DNA of 64,000 nt from REEB509 sp049314555 (GCA_049314555.1 JBMOEW010000014.1:1-64000); one strand, 5' to 3'. Counted from the stretch's first letter, positions 38,685 through 48,213 are shown. Numbers and translations: made by a program. Notes: a model not told the origin generated them from the letters alone.

Positions 38685-39373
38685 GCGGGCAGAGGTCCGC
38701 CCCCGCGCCGAGCCTCCTGGAAGCCATTGACGCCTTTGAGCGGGGTGATTTTCGCGCCGCGCGCACCGGACTGGAGGCCGCCGCCACCCGCCAAGACCCG
38801 GTGGCGATCACCTATCTGGCCATGCTGATCTGGATGGGCAAAGGCGGCCTCAAAGCCAACCCCGCCCAGGCGGTTGGCCTCTTCCGTAAAGCGGCAGAGG
38901 CCGGATTGGCGTCCGCCCAGGTCAATTTGGCCCTCGCCTATTTGCACGGTGCCGGCGTGCCCCAGGACGACCGCGAAGCCCGCCACTGGTTTGATGAAGC
39001 AGCCCACAGACGCGCCCCGGCCGGGCTCTTCTACCTTGGTGAATTTGCCGCCAGCGGCAGGGGGGAACAGCAAAACCCCACCAAGGCCCGCGAGCTTTGG
39101 TCCAAAGCGGCGGAACGTGGCTATGCCCCCGCCATGCGGGCGTTTGGCGCAGCCTGTGCCGATGGTCGCGGTGGGCCGGCCGATGCCATCGATGGCCTGG
39201 CCTGGCTCTATGCCGCCGCAGCTGGGGGCGAAGCAGACGCCGCCACCAGCGCGCGCTTCCTGGCAGAGCGCATGCGCGCCAAAGATATCACCCTCGCCCA
39301 CAAACGCGGCAAAGCCCTGGCCAAACGCTTTGCCCGCGCCGCCCCCTGGGCAGACGAGCCGATCGCGCGCTAG
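38681..39373 (+). CDS. Sel1-repeat protein
   Basis: 230 aa with about four Sel1/TPR-like repeats (PVAITYLAMLIWMGKGGLKA, ASAQVNLALAYLHGAGVPQD, APAGLFYLGEFAASGRGEQQ, APAMRAFGAACADGRGGPAD). No signal peptide is seen, so it is probably a cytoplasmic protein-protein interaction scaffold. Its ATG overlaps the ErpA-like stop. Function unknown. Confidence 0.85.
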   Translation: MSGQRSAPAPSLLEAIDAFERGDFRAARTGLEAAATRQDPVAITYLAMLIWMGKGGLKANPAQAVGLFRKAAEAGLASAQVNLALAYLHGAGVPQDDREARHWFDEAAHRRAPAGLFYLGEFAASGRGEQQNPTKARELWSKAAERGYAPAMRAFGAACADGRGGPADAIDGLAWLYAAAAGGEADAATSARFLAERMRAKDITLAHKRGKALAKRFARAAPWADEPIAR

Positions 39374-39403
39374 CTCAACGCGAAAATCCCGCCATCACAA
39401 AGC

Positions 39404-40213
39404 TTATGGGGCCGTGGTTTTGGGAACAAGGGCTGGCGCAGGCTCTGCTGGCCCAGCCTCGTCTGTCGGCACCCCCGGCACAAAGTGCAGCCCTGTCACC
39501 CGCGCGGCCACAAACCGCCCCGCAGCCCCAGAATTGACCCCGGGGCAGGTCTCGGGGTTAAGCGTCGCTGCCGGCTCAACCCCGGCCAAAGTCATCACCC
39601 GAAGGGCCGCATCGGCAAAAGGCTCCGCCATTTGGTGCGCATCACCGATCTCAGAAAGACTGCCCCCGTCCATCAGCACCTGGGCGCGCCGAGACCAGCT
39701 CAACTGCGCAGCCAGAGCCCCTGTCTTCGGGTTTCGCGCCTCAAGCTCAGCAGACAGTCCCCCAAGCCCGATCGGCAACCGCACGGTAACCGGGCCAGGT
39801 ATCGCCCGGCTGGCCGCAGCAGAAAACAAAGAAGACGCAGCCCCCGTCCGCGCCACCGCAGTCACCGCCGCCCGAACCCGCAGGGCCGCGGGGTCCGCGG
39901 TGATTTCAAACCGCTCAGCCAGTTCCCGGCAAAGCTCGGCGTCAATTTCCATCAACAGGGGCGAAAGCGCATCTTCGCCCATTTCCGCGACCACCTCAGG
40001 CAGCGCAATGGTTGGCGCAATCGAGATCCGTGTAACACCGGCAAGGGTCGCCGCGTCCTGAAACTGCCGCAAGCGCGCAGTGCCAGCCTGCTCTGCTACC
40101 TCCAACGCCGCGTAGGAGCTCAAGAACCCGCTTTCGGTTGGCGCAGCCGTAACGCACCCGGCAAGCGCCAAGCCAGCACCGCTGGCCAAAGCCAATTGGA
40201 ATTTCCTACGCAT
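39404..40213 (-). CDS. DUF3313 family lipoprotein
   Basis: 269 aa. Lipoprotein signal MRRKFQLALASGAGLALAGC with Cys at residue 20, and the N-terminal GFLSSYAAL block typical of DUF3313 outer-membrane lipoproteins. The core contains RISIAPTIALPEVVAEMG and LRVRAAVTAVARTGAA. The C-terminal tail (GLHFVPGVPTDEAGPAEPA) is disordered. Function unknown. Confidence 0.82.
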   Translation of the reverse strand: MRRKFQLALASGAGLALAGCVTAAPTESGFLSSYAALEVAEQAGTARLRQFQDAATLAGVTRISIAPTIALPEVVAEMGEDALSPLLMEIDAELCRELAERFEITADPAALRVRAAVTAVARTGAASSLFSAAASRAIPGPVTVRLPIGLGGLSAELEARNPKTGALAAQLSWSRRAQVLMDGGSLSEIGDAHQMAEPFADAALRVMTLAGVEPAATLNPETCPGVNSGAAGRFVAARVTGLHFVPGVPTDEAGPAEPAPALVPKTTAP

Positions 40214-40338
40214 CGTTGCCCCGCTTCAAATTCGAGCCAAATTCTATCGTTCGCTCACTACAAAACAAGGCGCTTTTCTCTCGCCGTCAGCGGTTCTGTT
40301 CGGTATGCACGCAGCGGTCTATTGCCATGGAGCCCCCC

Positions 40339-41010
40339 ATGAACGTCGCAGACGCGATCAAGTCCCGCATCTCCACCCGCGCCTACAAGCCAGACCCCCT
40401 CCCCGAAAGCCTGGTGCGCGAGATCCTGGATGTGGCACGTTGGTCGCCGTCCGGCGGCAATGTACAGCCTTGGAAAGTGATCGCCGTCGCCGGCGCGCAG
40501 AAGCAGGCGATAGTGGACCTGGCCCTGCCCACGATCATGGCCAATCCCAGGGGCGAAGTGGGCGAGCGCTTCATCTACCCAGAAAACCTCTGGGAGCCCC
40601 ACAAGTCCTGGCGCTTTGCGGTGGGCGAAGAAATGTACCGGCTTGTGGATATTCCCCGCGAAGACAAAGCCGGGCGCATGCGCTGGTTTTCCCAGAACTA
40701 TCAGTTCTTTGGCGCCCCCGTTGCTCTGTTTTTCGTGATCGACAAACGCATGGGCTATGGCCAGTGGGCGCACATGGGCATGTTCATGCAGTCGATCACA
40801 TTAGCAGCCCAAGAACGCGGCGTCGCCAATTGCATGCAGGAATGCTGGGCCATGCTGCGTGACACCTTGCACGCGCATTTTGAACTGCCGGAAAACGAGA
40901 TGATTTATTGTGGCATGGCGCTCGGCTATGCCGATCCCACCGCAGCGGTCAATCAGCTCCGCACCGCCCGTGCGGAGGTGGATGAGTTCACCAGTTTCAG
41001 AGGCTTCTAA
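40339..41010 (+). CDS. Nitroreductase family flavoprotein
   Basis: 223 aa. The N-terminal flavin-binding segment SRISTRAYKPDPLPESLV and the helix VARWSPSGGNVQPWKVIAV are typical of FMN nitroreductases; the C-terminal GMALGYADPTAAVN is conserved too. ATG 40339 is chosen because GGAG precedes it at the right distance; ATG 40327 is an alternative. It reduces nitro or quinone substrates with NAD(P)H. It is divergent from the DUF3313 gene. Confidence 0.9.
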   Translation: MNVADAIKSRISTRAYKPDPLPESLVREILDVARWSPSGGNVQPWKVIAVAGAQKQAIVDLALPTIMANPRGEVGERFIYPENLWEPHKSWRFAVGEEMYRLVDIPREDKAGRMRWFSQNYQFFGAPVALFFVIDKRMGYGQWAHMGMFMQSITLAAQERGVANCMQECWAMLRDTLHAHFELPENEMIYCGMALGYADPTAAVNQLRTARAEVDEFTSFRGF

Positions 41011-41044
41011 AGCCGCTCGGATCGAATGCTAAGCCGGGGCTAGA

Positions 41045-42139
41045 CTAAGCCAGCTTAGGCTTGCGCCCCGGTTTCCACGCCCGGATCGCTAGGCGGGCAG
41101 GCTCTTCGATGAGGCGATTGGCCATAACCGCCACCGCCATCGCCATCACCATCAAGAACGAGCCAGACAGCCAGCCAAGCTCCCCGCTCCAGCCCACCAT
41201 CCCCATCGCGCGGGTCAACAGCACAAACACCGGCACGTGCAGCACAAACAGCGCATACGACATGTCGCCCAGCGATTGCATCAGCGGCGTGCCGAGCGGC
41301 GTTTTGACCGCCAACCGATCAAGCCCCGCAAGGCCAGCGATCAACAAGGCACCGCCAAAGCTCATGCACCACAATGGGGCCTCCAGCACCGCTGCACCAC
41401 CCGCTATAACTGCGCCCAAAACCGCCGTGCCAAGCGCCAAACCGGGCGACCATTTCACAGCGCCAAACGCATACCGCGCCGCCACCCCCACCAGCACCCC
41501 GCACGCCCCGCGCACGATGCCCATCACTTGGGTGGCTTCTGTCAAACGCCCGTTGCCCAACAGCGGCCAAAGCCCGCCAATCACTGCTACAAGCGCCAAA
41601 CACCAGGCCAAAAACAAAAGCGGCCGGCCCCGAAACATCACCGCAATCGCGATGAACGCCGGGAACAACAAATACGCAAAGAACTCGGCCGAAAGCGTCC
41701 AGGCCGGAAAATTCCACTGGCCAGAGCCAGGGATCGCCGTCGCCTGTAGCATGAACAGGTTCGCGAGCAGCCCCTCCAGCGTGTAGGCGCTGGCATCGGC
41801 GCCCCGGCCCAGCACATAGGCAGCCCCAACAGCCCCAAGCAGCATCAAAAGGCCAAGCACGTGCAGCGGATAAAGCCGCGCAATCCGCGCCTGCAGGAAG
41901 GGCCAAAACTTGAAGGAGCCGCCGGTCCGGACCGCATAAATGTGCGCCAACACAAACCCAGACAGCACAAAGAACACATCAACCCGCGCCGATCCCAACA
42001 TGATCAAGGGATGATGCCCGAGTGTCTCAGGACCATACAAAGAAATCACGTGGTAAAGCGCTATCCACACCGCCAGCACGAACCGCAGGCCAGTAAGGCT
42101 CGCGAACACCTCGCGCCCACCATCGCCCCCCGAAGACAT
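41045..42139 (-). CDS. Acyltransferase 3 family membrane protein
   Basis: 364 aa with about ten TM segments. The catalytic-type His is in LTGLRFVLAVWIALYHVI, and the motif VDVFFVLSGFVLAHIY is present; FRG... replaces the usual RR. These O-acyltransferases modify surface glycans, lipids or antibiotics. It follows the small membrane protein gene by 35 bases. Confidence 0.85.
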   Translation of the reverse strand: MSSGGDGGREVFASLTGLRFVLAVWIALYHVISLYGPETLGHHPLIMLGSARVDVFFVLSGFVLAHIYAVRTGGSFKFWPFLQARIARLYPLHVLGLLMLLGAVGAAYVLGRGADASAYTLEGLLANLFMLQATAIPGSGQWNFPAWTLSAEFFAYLLFPAFIAIAVMFRGRPLLFLAWCLALVAVIGGLWPLLGNGRLTEATQVMGIVRGACGVLVGVAARYAFGAVKWSPGLALGTAVLGAVIAGGAAVLEAPLWCMSFGGALLIAGLAGLDRLAVKTPLGTPLMQSLGDMSYALFVLHVPVFVLLTRAMGMVGWSGELGWLSGSFLMVMAMAVAVMANRLIEEPARLAIRAWKPGRKPKLA

Positions 42140-42174
42140 GCCAAAACCCTTTGAGAACCTGCCAATGCGGGTTC

Positions 42175-42513
42175 TTACGCCTCTCCGTCGCGTCGGCGCG
42201 CATTGCCGATCACGCCGTCGTCGGCATAGTCCACCGCCACGAACACAATCCCCAATAGCAAGAGCCACGCCAACGGCGCGAGGATGATCGGGATGGTGTC
42301 AGGCGCGCTGGCGAAATAGTGGTTCCAAGCAAGCCCAGTGCACACCAAGGCAGCCAGAGGAAACGTCCAAGACAACAACGCCGCCAGAAACAGCAACGTC
42401 TTGGACCGCCACGCATCCTGCTCTTCTTTGCTTAACAGCCGCACCGCATGCCCAAGCGCGCCGGCCGCCGCAAACAGATTGAACAGGGAAAAAGCGATCA
42501 GAAGCACCGTCAT
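42175..42513 (-). CDS. Small three-TM membrane protein
   Basis: 112 aa from ATG 42513; ATG 42519 adds two residues. Segments: TVLLIAFSLFNLFAAAGALG, then TLLFLAALLSWTFPLAALVC and IPIILAPLAWLLLLGIVFVA, ending in a charged tail (DYADDGVIGNARRRD). Unknown family. Transcribed with the acyltransferase, so it may assist glycan or lipid acylation. Confidence 0.65.
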   Translation of the reverse strand: MTVLLIAFSLFNLFAAAGALGHAVRLLSKEEQDAWRSKTLLFLAALLSWTFPLAALVCTGLAWNHYFASAPDTIPIILAPLAWLLLLGIVFVAVDYADDGVIGNARRRDGEA

Positions 42514-42685
42514 CGGCATATCCCGTTGGCAAACCACCACCCTGCTGATGCGCGCTTCGGGCGGCCCGATCAAGTGCTTCGCTACGGCAACATCGCGCCA
42601 GCACGCGCCGCGACCCCAAAAACGCGCTCGCTTTACACTGCACGCAAGTTATGTGTTAACGCAGCTCTGCCTGCGGGGCCAAGGC

Positions 42686-43597
42686 ATGAACCTGGCAAAG
42701 TATCATCCAGACAAAGTGTTCGAAGCCCTTGTCCTGCGGCTGCCCCGCAATTTGCAGGCGGCCCTAGGTGTTGTGTTCCTGATCACAGCTTGGGTCAGTG
42801 TTATTAATTCCAGCCTTTCCATTTTGACCGATCGCCAATGGATCCAAGACCTGGCCCAATGGGTCTTTGACCACGCCATTCAATTCCAGGAGGCCCTGCG
42901 CCGGATCGGCGCGGCGGTGCACCAGGTCGTCAGCATCTGGCGACAGCTGATGGATCCCATTTTTTCCCTGTTGTTCGGCTGGCTTCACATCGACCTTCCC
43001 ACCTGGGTCAAGGATCTGTTTGTGATCCTGTTGATCTACGTGAGCGCTTGGTTGCGCGGCATCGTGGTCACCCGAGCCGGCAAGGCCCGCGTTTTTGCCG
43101 AACACGCCAACGCTATCGATGCAGCCCTTAGCGCTGAGGAAAAGGCCGCCGAAGCCCTCAAACTGGCCGACAGACGCGCTGCCAAAGCGCAGGCCACACT
43201 CAAACACCTCTTGCAAGAACGCGAAGGCCTCAACAAGCGCCAAAAACGCCTTCGCGAGAGGATCAAAGAGCTCAAGGGCGACGCTGACCTCGATTTGAAG
43301 TCAGAACTTAAAGACCAGTTGGAGTCCAAGCAAATCGATATCAACCGCAACAGCAAAAGCATTGAACGTCGCAACGCTGAAGCTAACACGGCAGCGATCG
43401 CTCAAGCCGCAGCGCGCGAAGCCACTGAAGTGACCCACGCCGAGCTCACCCGCTTAAAGACTGAAGCCCCCCAAGGCTGGGTGGAAGTGCAACGCTCTGG
43501 CCGCGCGATCCGCCGGCGCGCCCTTTGGATTTCCATGGTGCTATCTACGGTGCTGGCGTTTGACTTCGTCTATACCCGCTTCATCCTTCAGCTTTGA
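42686..43597 (+). CDS. Membrane protein with long central coiled coil
   Basis: 303 aa from ATG 42686 (AAGG just upstream). Hydrophobic segments lie near residues 27-50 (GVVFLITAWVSVINSSLSIL) and about 100-118 (LFVILLIYVSAWLRGIVV). A heptad-rich coiled coil follows, from about 128 to 265 (EEKAAEALKLADRRAAKAQA to AREATEVTHAELTRL). A final TM is near 280 (ALWISMVLSTVLAFDFVYTR). No family is recognised. Its 3' end overlaps msrB by 17 bases, convergent. Confidence 0.72.
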   Translation: MNLAKYHPDKVFEALVLRLPRNLQAALGVVFLITAWVSVINSSLSILTDRQWIQDLAQWVFDHAIQFQEALRRIGAAVHQVVSIWRQLMDPIFSLLFGWLHIDLPTWVKDLFVILLIYVSAWLRGIVVTRAGKARVFAEHANAIDAALSAEEKAAEALKLADRRAAKAQATLKHLLQEREGLNKRQKRLRERIKELKGDADLDLKSELKDQLESKQIDINRNSKSIERRNAEANTAAIAQAAAREATEVTHAELTRLKTEAPQGWVEVQRSGRAIRRRALWISMVLSTVLAFDFVYTRFILQL

Positions 43598-43988
43598 AGT
43601 CCAGCACAGCCCCGTTGATGCACCACCGCTGCCCGCTAGGCGCAGGGCCGTCCGGGAACACGTGGCCCATGTGCGAACCGCAGGTTGCGCAGTGCACTTC
43701 AGTGCGTGGCAAAACCAGCTTCCAATCGGTTTTCGTGGCCACCACGTTTTTGTCTGCTGGGGCCCAAAAGCTTGGCCACCCGGTGCCGCTGTCGAACTTG
43801 TGCTCCGATGTCCAAAGCACCGTGCCACACCCCACGCAGGCATACACGCCCTTGCGTTTCTCGGCCTCAAAGTTGCCCGGGGTAAAGGCCCGCTCGGTGC
43901 CTTCGTGACGCGCGATTTTGTATTGCTCGCCAGACAAGAGGGCGCGCCATTCGTCGTCGGTTCGGGTCACGGGGAATTTCTCAGCCAT
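43581..43988 (-). CDS. msrB: Peptide-methionine (R)-S-oxide reductase
   Basis: 135 aa. Zinc cysteines C51/C54 (CVGC) and C100/C103 (CATC). The catalytic cysteine is C123 in RWCINGAVLDF. It reduces the R-sulfoxide of methionine. Full length and cytoplasmic (no signal). Confidence 0.96.
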   Translation of the reverse strand: MAEKFPVTRTDDEWRALLSGEQYKIARHEGTERAFTPGNFEAEKRKGVYACVGCGTVLWTSEHKFDSGTGWPSFWAPADKNVVATKTDWKLVLPRTEVHCATCGSHMGHVFPDGPAPSGQRWCINGAVLDFKAEG

Positions 43989-44035
43989 CGGGTCTCTCCT
44001 GCCCCATCCTATACGTCAATCGCGGCCCCGCGGTT

Positions 44036-44872
44036 TCAATCAAGGCGCACCAATACAGCCGTTGCATCGTCGCTGGACTTCCACCGCGGATGCAACGCCC
44101 CGTCTGCGTCGTTGGCTTCGATCGCCCGCAGCTCCTGACCGAGCGCCGCAAGCCCGCGCTCCAAAGCCGCTTGCACAAGCCCGCCTGCGGAATAGGCCTC
44201 ATACCGATCAACCAGCGCCGAAAACCCATCTGTCGCCAACAGGCAATAGGCCGGCAACGCCAGCTCAAGCGTCACGTCACGCATGTGCGCAAGGCAAACT
44301 GGAGCCAACCCAAGCACGAAGTACCCGCCTTCAACATTGGCCAAGGCGCGCCGCCGTCGCAGCTCCTCGATCACCTCACTGCGGTCCAACGGGCGCTGCG
44401 TGTGGCCCCGGGTCACAATCCGCACCTGCAACACCTCATCTTTGGCGCTTTCCTTGCCGCCACCGAAGGCATGCGCCTGGCCACTCGCATCCTGCACAAA
44501 CAGCCGCGAATCCCCGAGGTCATAGGCGCTAAGGCCCGTCGCCGTCTGCTCCATCATCACGATCGACGCGGTAGGCGACTGCCAAGCCTGCGTGATTGGG
44601 GCGGCCGCCTCATCCCACATCCGTGCGGTTTCAGCATGCGCGCGCGCCAGCAGCGATTTCGCCTCCGTCGCCGTGGCACCCGCCCCGTAAAGCGCTGCGT
44701 TGAACATATGCGCAAACCAGGCAGCGTCGGTCGCGGCCGCGCTCAACGGGGCCCCATGCAGATCGGTGGCCCCGTCGATCACCCAGGCAAAGCGCCCAAG
44801 CACCCCGTGCGCATCGTCGTTTTGCTTGGCCCGGTCGCCCGCCAAAGACAGGCTGTCGATAATGGTCAGCAC
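44036..44872 (-). CDS. PP2C-like protein phosphatase
   Basis: 278 aa. PPM metal-binding residues are in RAKQNDDAHGV, then FAWVIDGATDLHG (about residues 27-39). Further core blocks are YDLGDSRLFVQDASGQ, CLLATDGFSALVD and the C-terminal SSDDATAVLVRL. It probably dephosphorylates Ser/Thr; the partner kinase is not in the window. Confidence 0.88.
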   Translation of the reverse strand: MLTIIDSLSLAGDRAKQNDDAHGVLGRFAWVIDGATDLHGAPLSAAATDAAWFAHMFNAALYGAGATATEAKSLLARAHAETARMWDEAAAPITQAWQSPTASIVMMEQTATGLSAYDLGDSRLFVQDASGQAHAFGGGKESAKDEVLQVRIVTRGHTQRPLDRSEVIEELRRRRALANVEGGYFVLGLAPVCLAHMRDVTLELALPAYCLLATDGFSALVDRYEAYSAGGLVQAALERGLAALGQELRAIEANDADGALHPRWKSSDDATAVLVRLD

Positions 44873-44912
44873 GGCGGTCCCCCAAAGCCTACACCGGTGC
44901 GGTCGCTTATCC

Positions 44913-45359
44913 TCACGGATAAACGATCGTCACCCACTCCGTTACCAGCGCCGGGCGCTCCTGGCCTTCGATTTCCAGCGTGCATTCCCGGGTCAGCTGC
45001 AGACCTTCGCCCTTGGGCTCCACCGACAGCATTTTTTCGCGCATCCGCACCCGCGAACCAGCCGGCACCATGCCCGTGAAGCGCAACTTGTTCAGGCCGT
45101 AGTTGATCCCCCGCGACACCCCCGTGACCTTGGTGATCTGCGCCGCCAGCATCGGCAGGACAGACAATGACAAGAACCCATGTGCGATTGTGGTGCCCAT
45201 TTCTTTTTTGGCGCGCTCCACATCAACATGGATCCACTGGTGATCGCCGGTCGCGTCGGCAAACTTGTTGATTTGCTCTTGGGTGATTTGGGTCCAGTCA
45301 GAAACGCCCATCTCTTGGCCCGCACAGCCTGGCAAATCGGCGATTGCGATCTCGCGCAT
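44913..45359 (-). CDS. MaoC-like dehydratase
   Basis: 148 aa. The hot-dog fold contains ISQEQINKFADATGDHQWIH-type segment (here TQEQINKFADATGDHQW), with the DATGDHQWIHVD catalytic Asp/His pair and IAHGFLSLSVLPML. GGGAGG stands upstream of ATG 45359. It hydrates enoyl-CoA. Divergent from the NTF2-like gene, both with near-identical ribosome sites. Confidence 0.9.
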   Translation of the reverse strand: MREIAIADLPGCAGQEMGVSDWTQITQEQINKFADATGDHQWIHVDVERAKKEMGTTIAHGFLSLSVLPMLAAQITKVTGVSRGINYGLNKLRFTGMVPAGSRVRMREKMLSVEPKGEGLQLTRECTLEIEGQERPALVTEWVTIVYP

Positions 45360-45522
45360 TGGTATCCTCCCTGATCTATGAGTGGCAAAAGCGGTAGCGG
45401 TAGCGGGCGCACTTGTCGAGCCAACCCCGCAAACCCGGATCCAAAACCGCAACGCCCACCCTTGTCGATGGCATCCGGTTAGGCGAAACTCGCCAGCGAT
45501 CGCTCACAAAAGGGAGGCTACC

Positions 45523-45873
45523 ATGGCCGGCCACGCCTACGACATCCTGCGGGAATTCTGGCGCGTTCAGGATGCGCGCGACTACCTCGCCGTGGTCGAA
45601 ATGTTTGCTGACGATGCTGTGCTGGAAGATCCGATTTACGGCATCTATCGCGGCAAGGATGCAATCCGCGGTTTCATGGCCAAGATGAACGCCGAAATGG
45701 GCGGCCAAGGCATCACCTTTGACCTCCTCGAACTGCAAGGCGGGGACGACAGCGCCTGGGCCAAATGGCTGGCCAAAACCCCGCGCGGCGAGCGCCATGG
45801 CGTGGGAATTTATAAGGTTTCCGCGGGCAAGATCACCTATTACAGAGATTATATGGACCCAGCGAAGGCCTGA
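45523..45873 (+). CDS. NTF2/SnoaL-like protein
   Basis: 116 aa, a single small alpha+beta barrel. Core: EFWRVQDARDYLAVVEMFAD, DDAVLEDPIYGIYRGKDAI, then the second half VGIYKVSAGKITYYRDYMDP. SnoaL-like proteins bind or isomerise small hydrophobic molecules. GGGAGG precedes ATG 45523. Confidence 0.82.
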   Translation: MAGHAYDILREFWRVQDARDYLAVVEMFADDAVLEDPIYGIYRGKDAIRGFMAKMNAEMGGQGITFDLLELQGGDDSAWAKWLAKTPRGERHGVGIYKVSAGKITYYRDYMDPAKA

Positions 45874-45927
45874 ACGCCCTGGCCCAACGGTGGTTCCTCC
45901 CCCGCCACCACCCTTGGGAGCCCCCGC

Positions 45928-46905
45928 GTGATCATTGACCTCGCCCGCCTCGATGCACAGGCGTTCGACACCCTCTACACGTCTCGCATCGCGCCTTTGT
46001 TTGAGGCAGCAGAAAGCGAACGCAAAGGGGCCGTCGCGCAGTTCAAAAAGCGCATGACCATCGGCGTGCCCGTGGCGCTGGCCATCGGGGCAGCCATTTG
46101 GATTTTCACCGCGGAGTGGTTGCCTGGGGCGGTGGTATCGGCCTTTGCAGCCCTTGCCGCCGCCGGCATCGCGCAAATGCCACTCAACCGCGTGGCGCAA
46201 AACCTAAAGGCCAAAACCTTGCGGGCCCTGGCGGAGTCGATCGGTGCCACCTACCAACCAGAGGGCCGCCCGCCCGCCCTGATCGAGCGCCAACGCGAGT
46301 TGGACCTGCTGCCCAAATCTGACCGGGCGCACTTTGAGGATTGGTTCCACGGCGAGCGCCACGGCTGCGCGTTTGATCTGTGTGAGGGCCATTTGGAAGA
46401 TGAGCGCCGCGACAAGGACGGCGATCGCTCTTGGGTCACGGTGTTTCGCGGCCAAATCATCCGCATCTCGTTCCCCAAACCGTTCCAGGCGGTCACGGTG
46501 GTTCGGCGCGACTCTGGCGTTTTCAACGGCATGGTCGGCTGGGCCAGCCGCATGCAACGGGTTGGTTTTGCCGACCCAGACTTTGAGCGTAAATTTGAAG
46601 TCTATGGCACAGACCAGGTCGAGGCCCACTACCTCGTCCACCCGGTCTTTGCCGAACGCCTGCTGCAGTTGGAAGACGCCTACGACGGCAAACGCCTGCG
46701 CTGCGCGTTTCAGAATGGCGACCTGTTGATCGCGGTGGAAACGCCCAACAAGTACGAAATGGGCGACATGTTCAAAACCCTGATCGACCCAAGCCGCGCC
46801 CGCGTGATTGTCGAAGATATCGCTGCCGTCCTGCGGGTGATGGACGCCGTCCTCACCGCCGAACGCGCGCCCCTGATGGGCAAAGGCCCCCTCGACCGCG
46901 CTTAA
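45928..46905 (+). CDS. DUF3137 family membrane protein
   Basis: 325 aa. Two close TM segments near residues 47-82 (IGVPVALAIGAAIWIFTAEW, then GAVVSAFAALAAAGIA) separate a short N-terminus from a cytosolic C-terminal domain (DRAHFEDWFHGERHGCAFDL, RGQIIRISFPKPFQAVTVV, YGTDQVEAHYLVHPVFAERL). The pattern matches DUF3137. Function unknown. The GTG start at 45928 has GGGAG upstream. Confidence 0.82.
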   Translation: MIIDLARLDAQAFDTLYTSRIAPLFEAAESERKGAVAQFKKRMTIGVPVALAIGAAIWIFTAEWLPGAVVSAFAALAAAGIAQMPLNRVAQNLKAKTLRALAESIGATYQPEGRPPALIERQRELDLLPKSDRAHFEDWFHGERHGCAFDLCEGHLEDERRDKDGDRSWVTVFRGQIIRISFPKPFQAVTVVRRDSGVFNGMVGWASRMQRVGFADPDFERKFEVYGTDQVEAHYLVHPVFAERLLQLEDAYDGKRLRCAFQNGDLLIAVETPNKYEMGDMFKTLIDPSRARVIVEDIAAVLRVMDAVLTAERAPLMGKGPLDRA

Positions 46906-46939
46906 CCGCGCGCAGTGCAGGCAGCCGCCACACAAAGAA

Positions 46940-46969
46940 AAAGCCGCGACGCTTGCCCGTCGCGGCTTT
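46940..46969. terminator. Intrinsic terminator after the DUF3137 gene
   Basis: A perfect 12-bp stem AAAGCCGCGACG (46940-46951) and CGTCGCGGCTTT (46958-46969) with a 6-base loop, flanked by A-rich and T-rich bases, between convergent genes. Confidence 0.75.
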
Positions 46970-47046
46970 CCTTATTTCACCAGTACAGGCTTACCGCGCC
47001 TGTGCGGTCGCCGCCAGCGCGGCCGGAGCCGCCGCCGGAGGCACCG

Positions 47047-48213
47047 TCATCCGCCGCCAGCCCCCCCGCGTCGTGTGCCCGCTGGCTCGGCAGGAGCCGT
47101 CGCAGGAGTTGTGGCCGCAGGAGCAGTGGCCGCCGGAGCAGTGGCCGCCGGAGCCGGAACAGCCGCCGTGTCGGTGGCAGCCGGTGCCGGTGTCGCCTCA
47201 GGCGCAGCCGCCGGTGCGATCGGTGCGCCGTCCACGCCCAGTTGAGCCCGGCCCGCGGTGGTGGGGAACAGGGTGGAGAGCAGCGTCGTATCGCCGGTCA
47301 CCAGGACATAGATTTCCCGGTTGGCTGAACCGCCCGCTTGGCGCGGATCGTCCAAATACACCTCAAACGACGAACCCTTCTGCAGGCGCGCTGCCGAAAT
47401 CATCGATTCAATCCGGTCATAGACCGGGATGATATCGGCTTCAGCGCCCGTGAAGGCCACCCGGATCGCTTGCCCGGAGGGGGTTTCCCCAACCCGCAAA
47501 AGCCCAAGACCTGCGGTTGGCGCAGAACCGGTAAACGGCACGCCAGCCCGGAAGGCATAGATGTTCGTGGCTGGATCCCAGTTCGTCTCCACCGCAATCG
47601 GACGCCCGGCAGACGTCAGATTGAACCGACGCAGCGCCGGCTCGATCAGGTCGAGGCTTTGGGCCACGCCCGCTTTGATTTCGGCGGGTTCTTGGGTGGT
47701 TTCAGAACCGAAGAACATCATCGGTCGCGCTGGCACAGTCACGATGTCGTAGGCAAGGCCAGAGAAATCAAACGTCGGGATCGACGCCGTTTCCGCCGTC
47801 ACCGCCGCCTGAATGCCCTCAAGCAGTGGGCCGGTTTTGCCGCCGCCAAGGCCTTGCAGGCGGGTGATCGGGTTTTCGCCGAGGGGCTGTTCCACCTGAA
47901 CTTCCACCACAGACCCCGTTCCGCCTTCAGCTGGGCGCACGGTGTAGGTGGCGGTGGCAGTTTGCCCGTCCGCGTAGGTCAGTGTTGCCACAACCTGTTC
48001 AGCGTTGGATGACGTCACCGTTTGGGTCACGCCTTCGCCCACCGCCGTGCCAGCGGGCGCAGAGGCAAGATATGCCAACACGTTGGCCGCTGGTCGATCG
48101 ACCGAAATGGTCTCGCTGCTTGATGCCGTTTTCGGCAACACGAAGAATGAGGCCCCAATTACCGCAGCGACAATCACCGCGATAATGAGGACGATACGAA
48201 GTATGCCGCTCAT
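47047..48213 (-). CDS. Membrane-anchored SRPBCC/GyrI-like protein with Ala-Pro tail
   Basis: 388 aa. One N-terminal TM (ILRIVLIIAVIVAAVIGASF). An SRPBCC-like part follows (ETISVDRPAANVLAYLASAP). From about 160 a GyrI-like effector-binding fold can be seen (ETNWDPATNIYAFRAGVPF, IRVAFTGAEADIIPVYDRIE, SFEVYLDDPRQ, REIYVLV). The last 70 residues are Ala/Pro/Thr repeats. Such folds bind hydrophobic ligands; the function here is unknown. Confidence 0.7.
   Translation of the reverse strand: MSGILRIVLIIAVIVAAVIGASFFVLPKTASSSETISVDRPAANVLAYLASAPAGTAVGEGVTQTVTSSNAEQVVATLTYADGQTATATYTVRPAEGGTGSVVEVQVEQPLGENPITRLQGLGGGKTGPLLEGIQAAVTAETASIPTFDFSGLAYDIVTVPARPMMFFGSETTQEPAEIKAGVAQSLDLIEPALRRFNLTSAGRPIAVETNWDPATNIYAFRAGVPFTGSAPTAGLGLLRVGETPSGQAIRVAFTGAEADIIPVYDRIESMISAARLQKGSSFEVYLDDPRQAGGSANREIYVLVTGDTTLLSTLFPTTAGRAQLGVDGAPIAPAAAPEATPAPAATDTAAVPAPAATAPAATAPAATTPATAPAEPAGTRRGGAGGG
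47111..47155 (-). repeat. 15-bp tandem repeat coding an Ala/Pro/Thr tail
   Basis: Three 15-bp copies (GTGGCCGCCGGAGCA and variants at 47111-47125, 47126-47140 and 47141-47155) encode PAATA units of the envelope protein's C-terminus. Confidence 0.85.
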
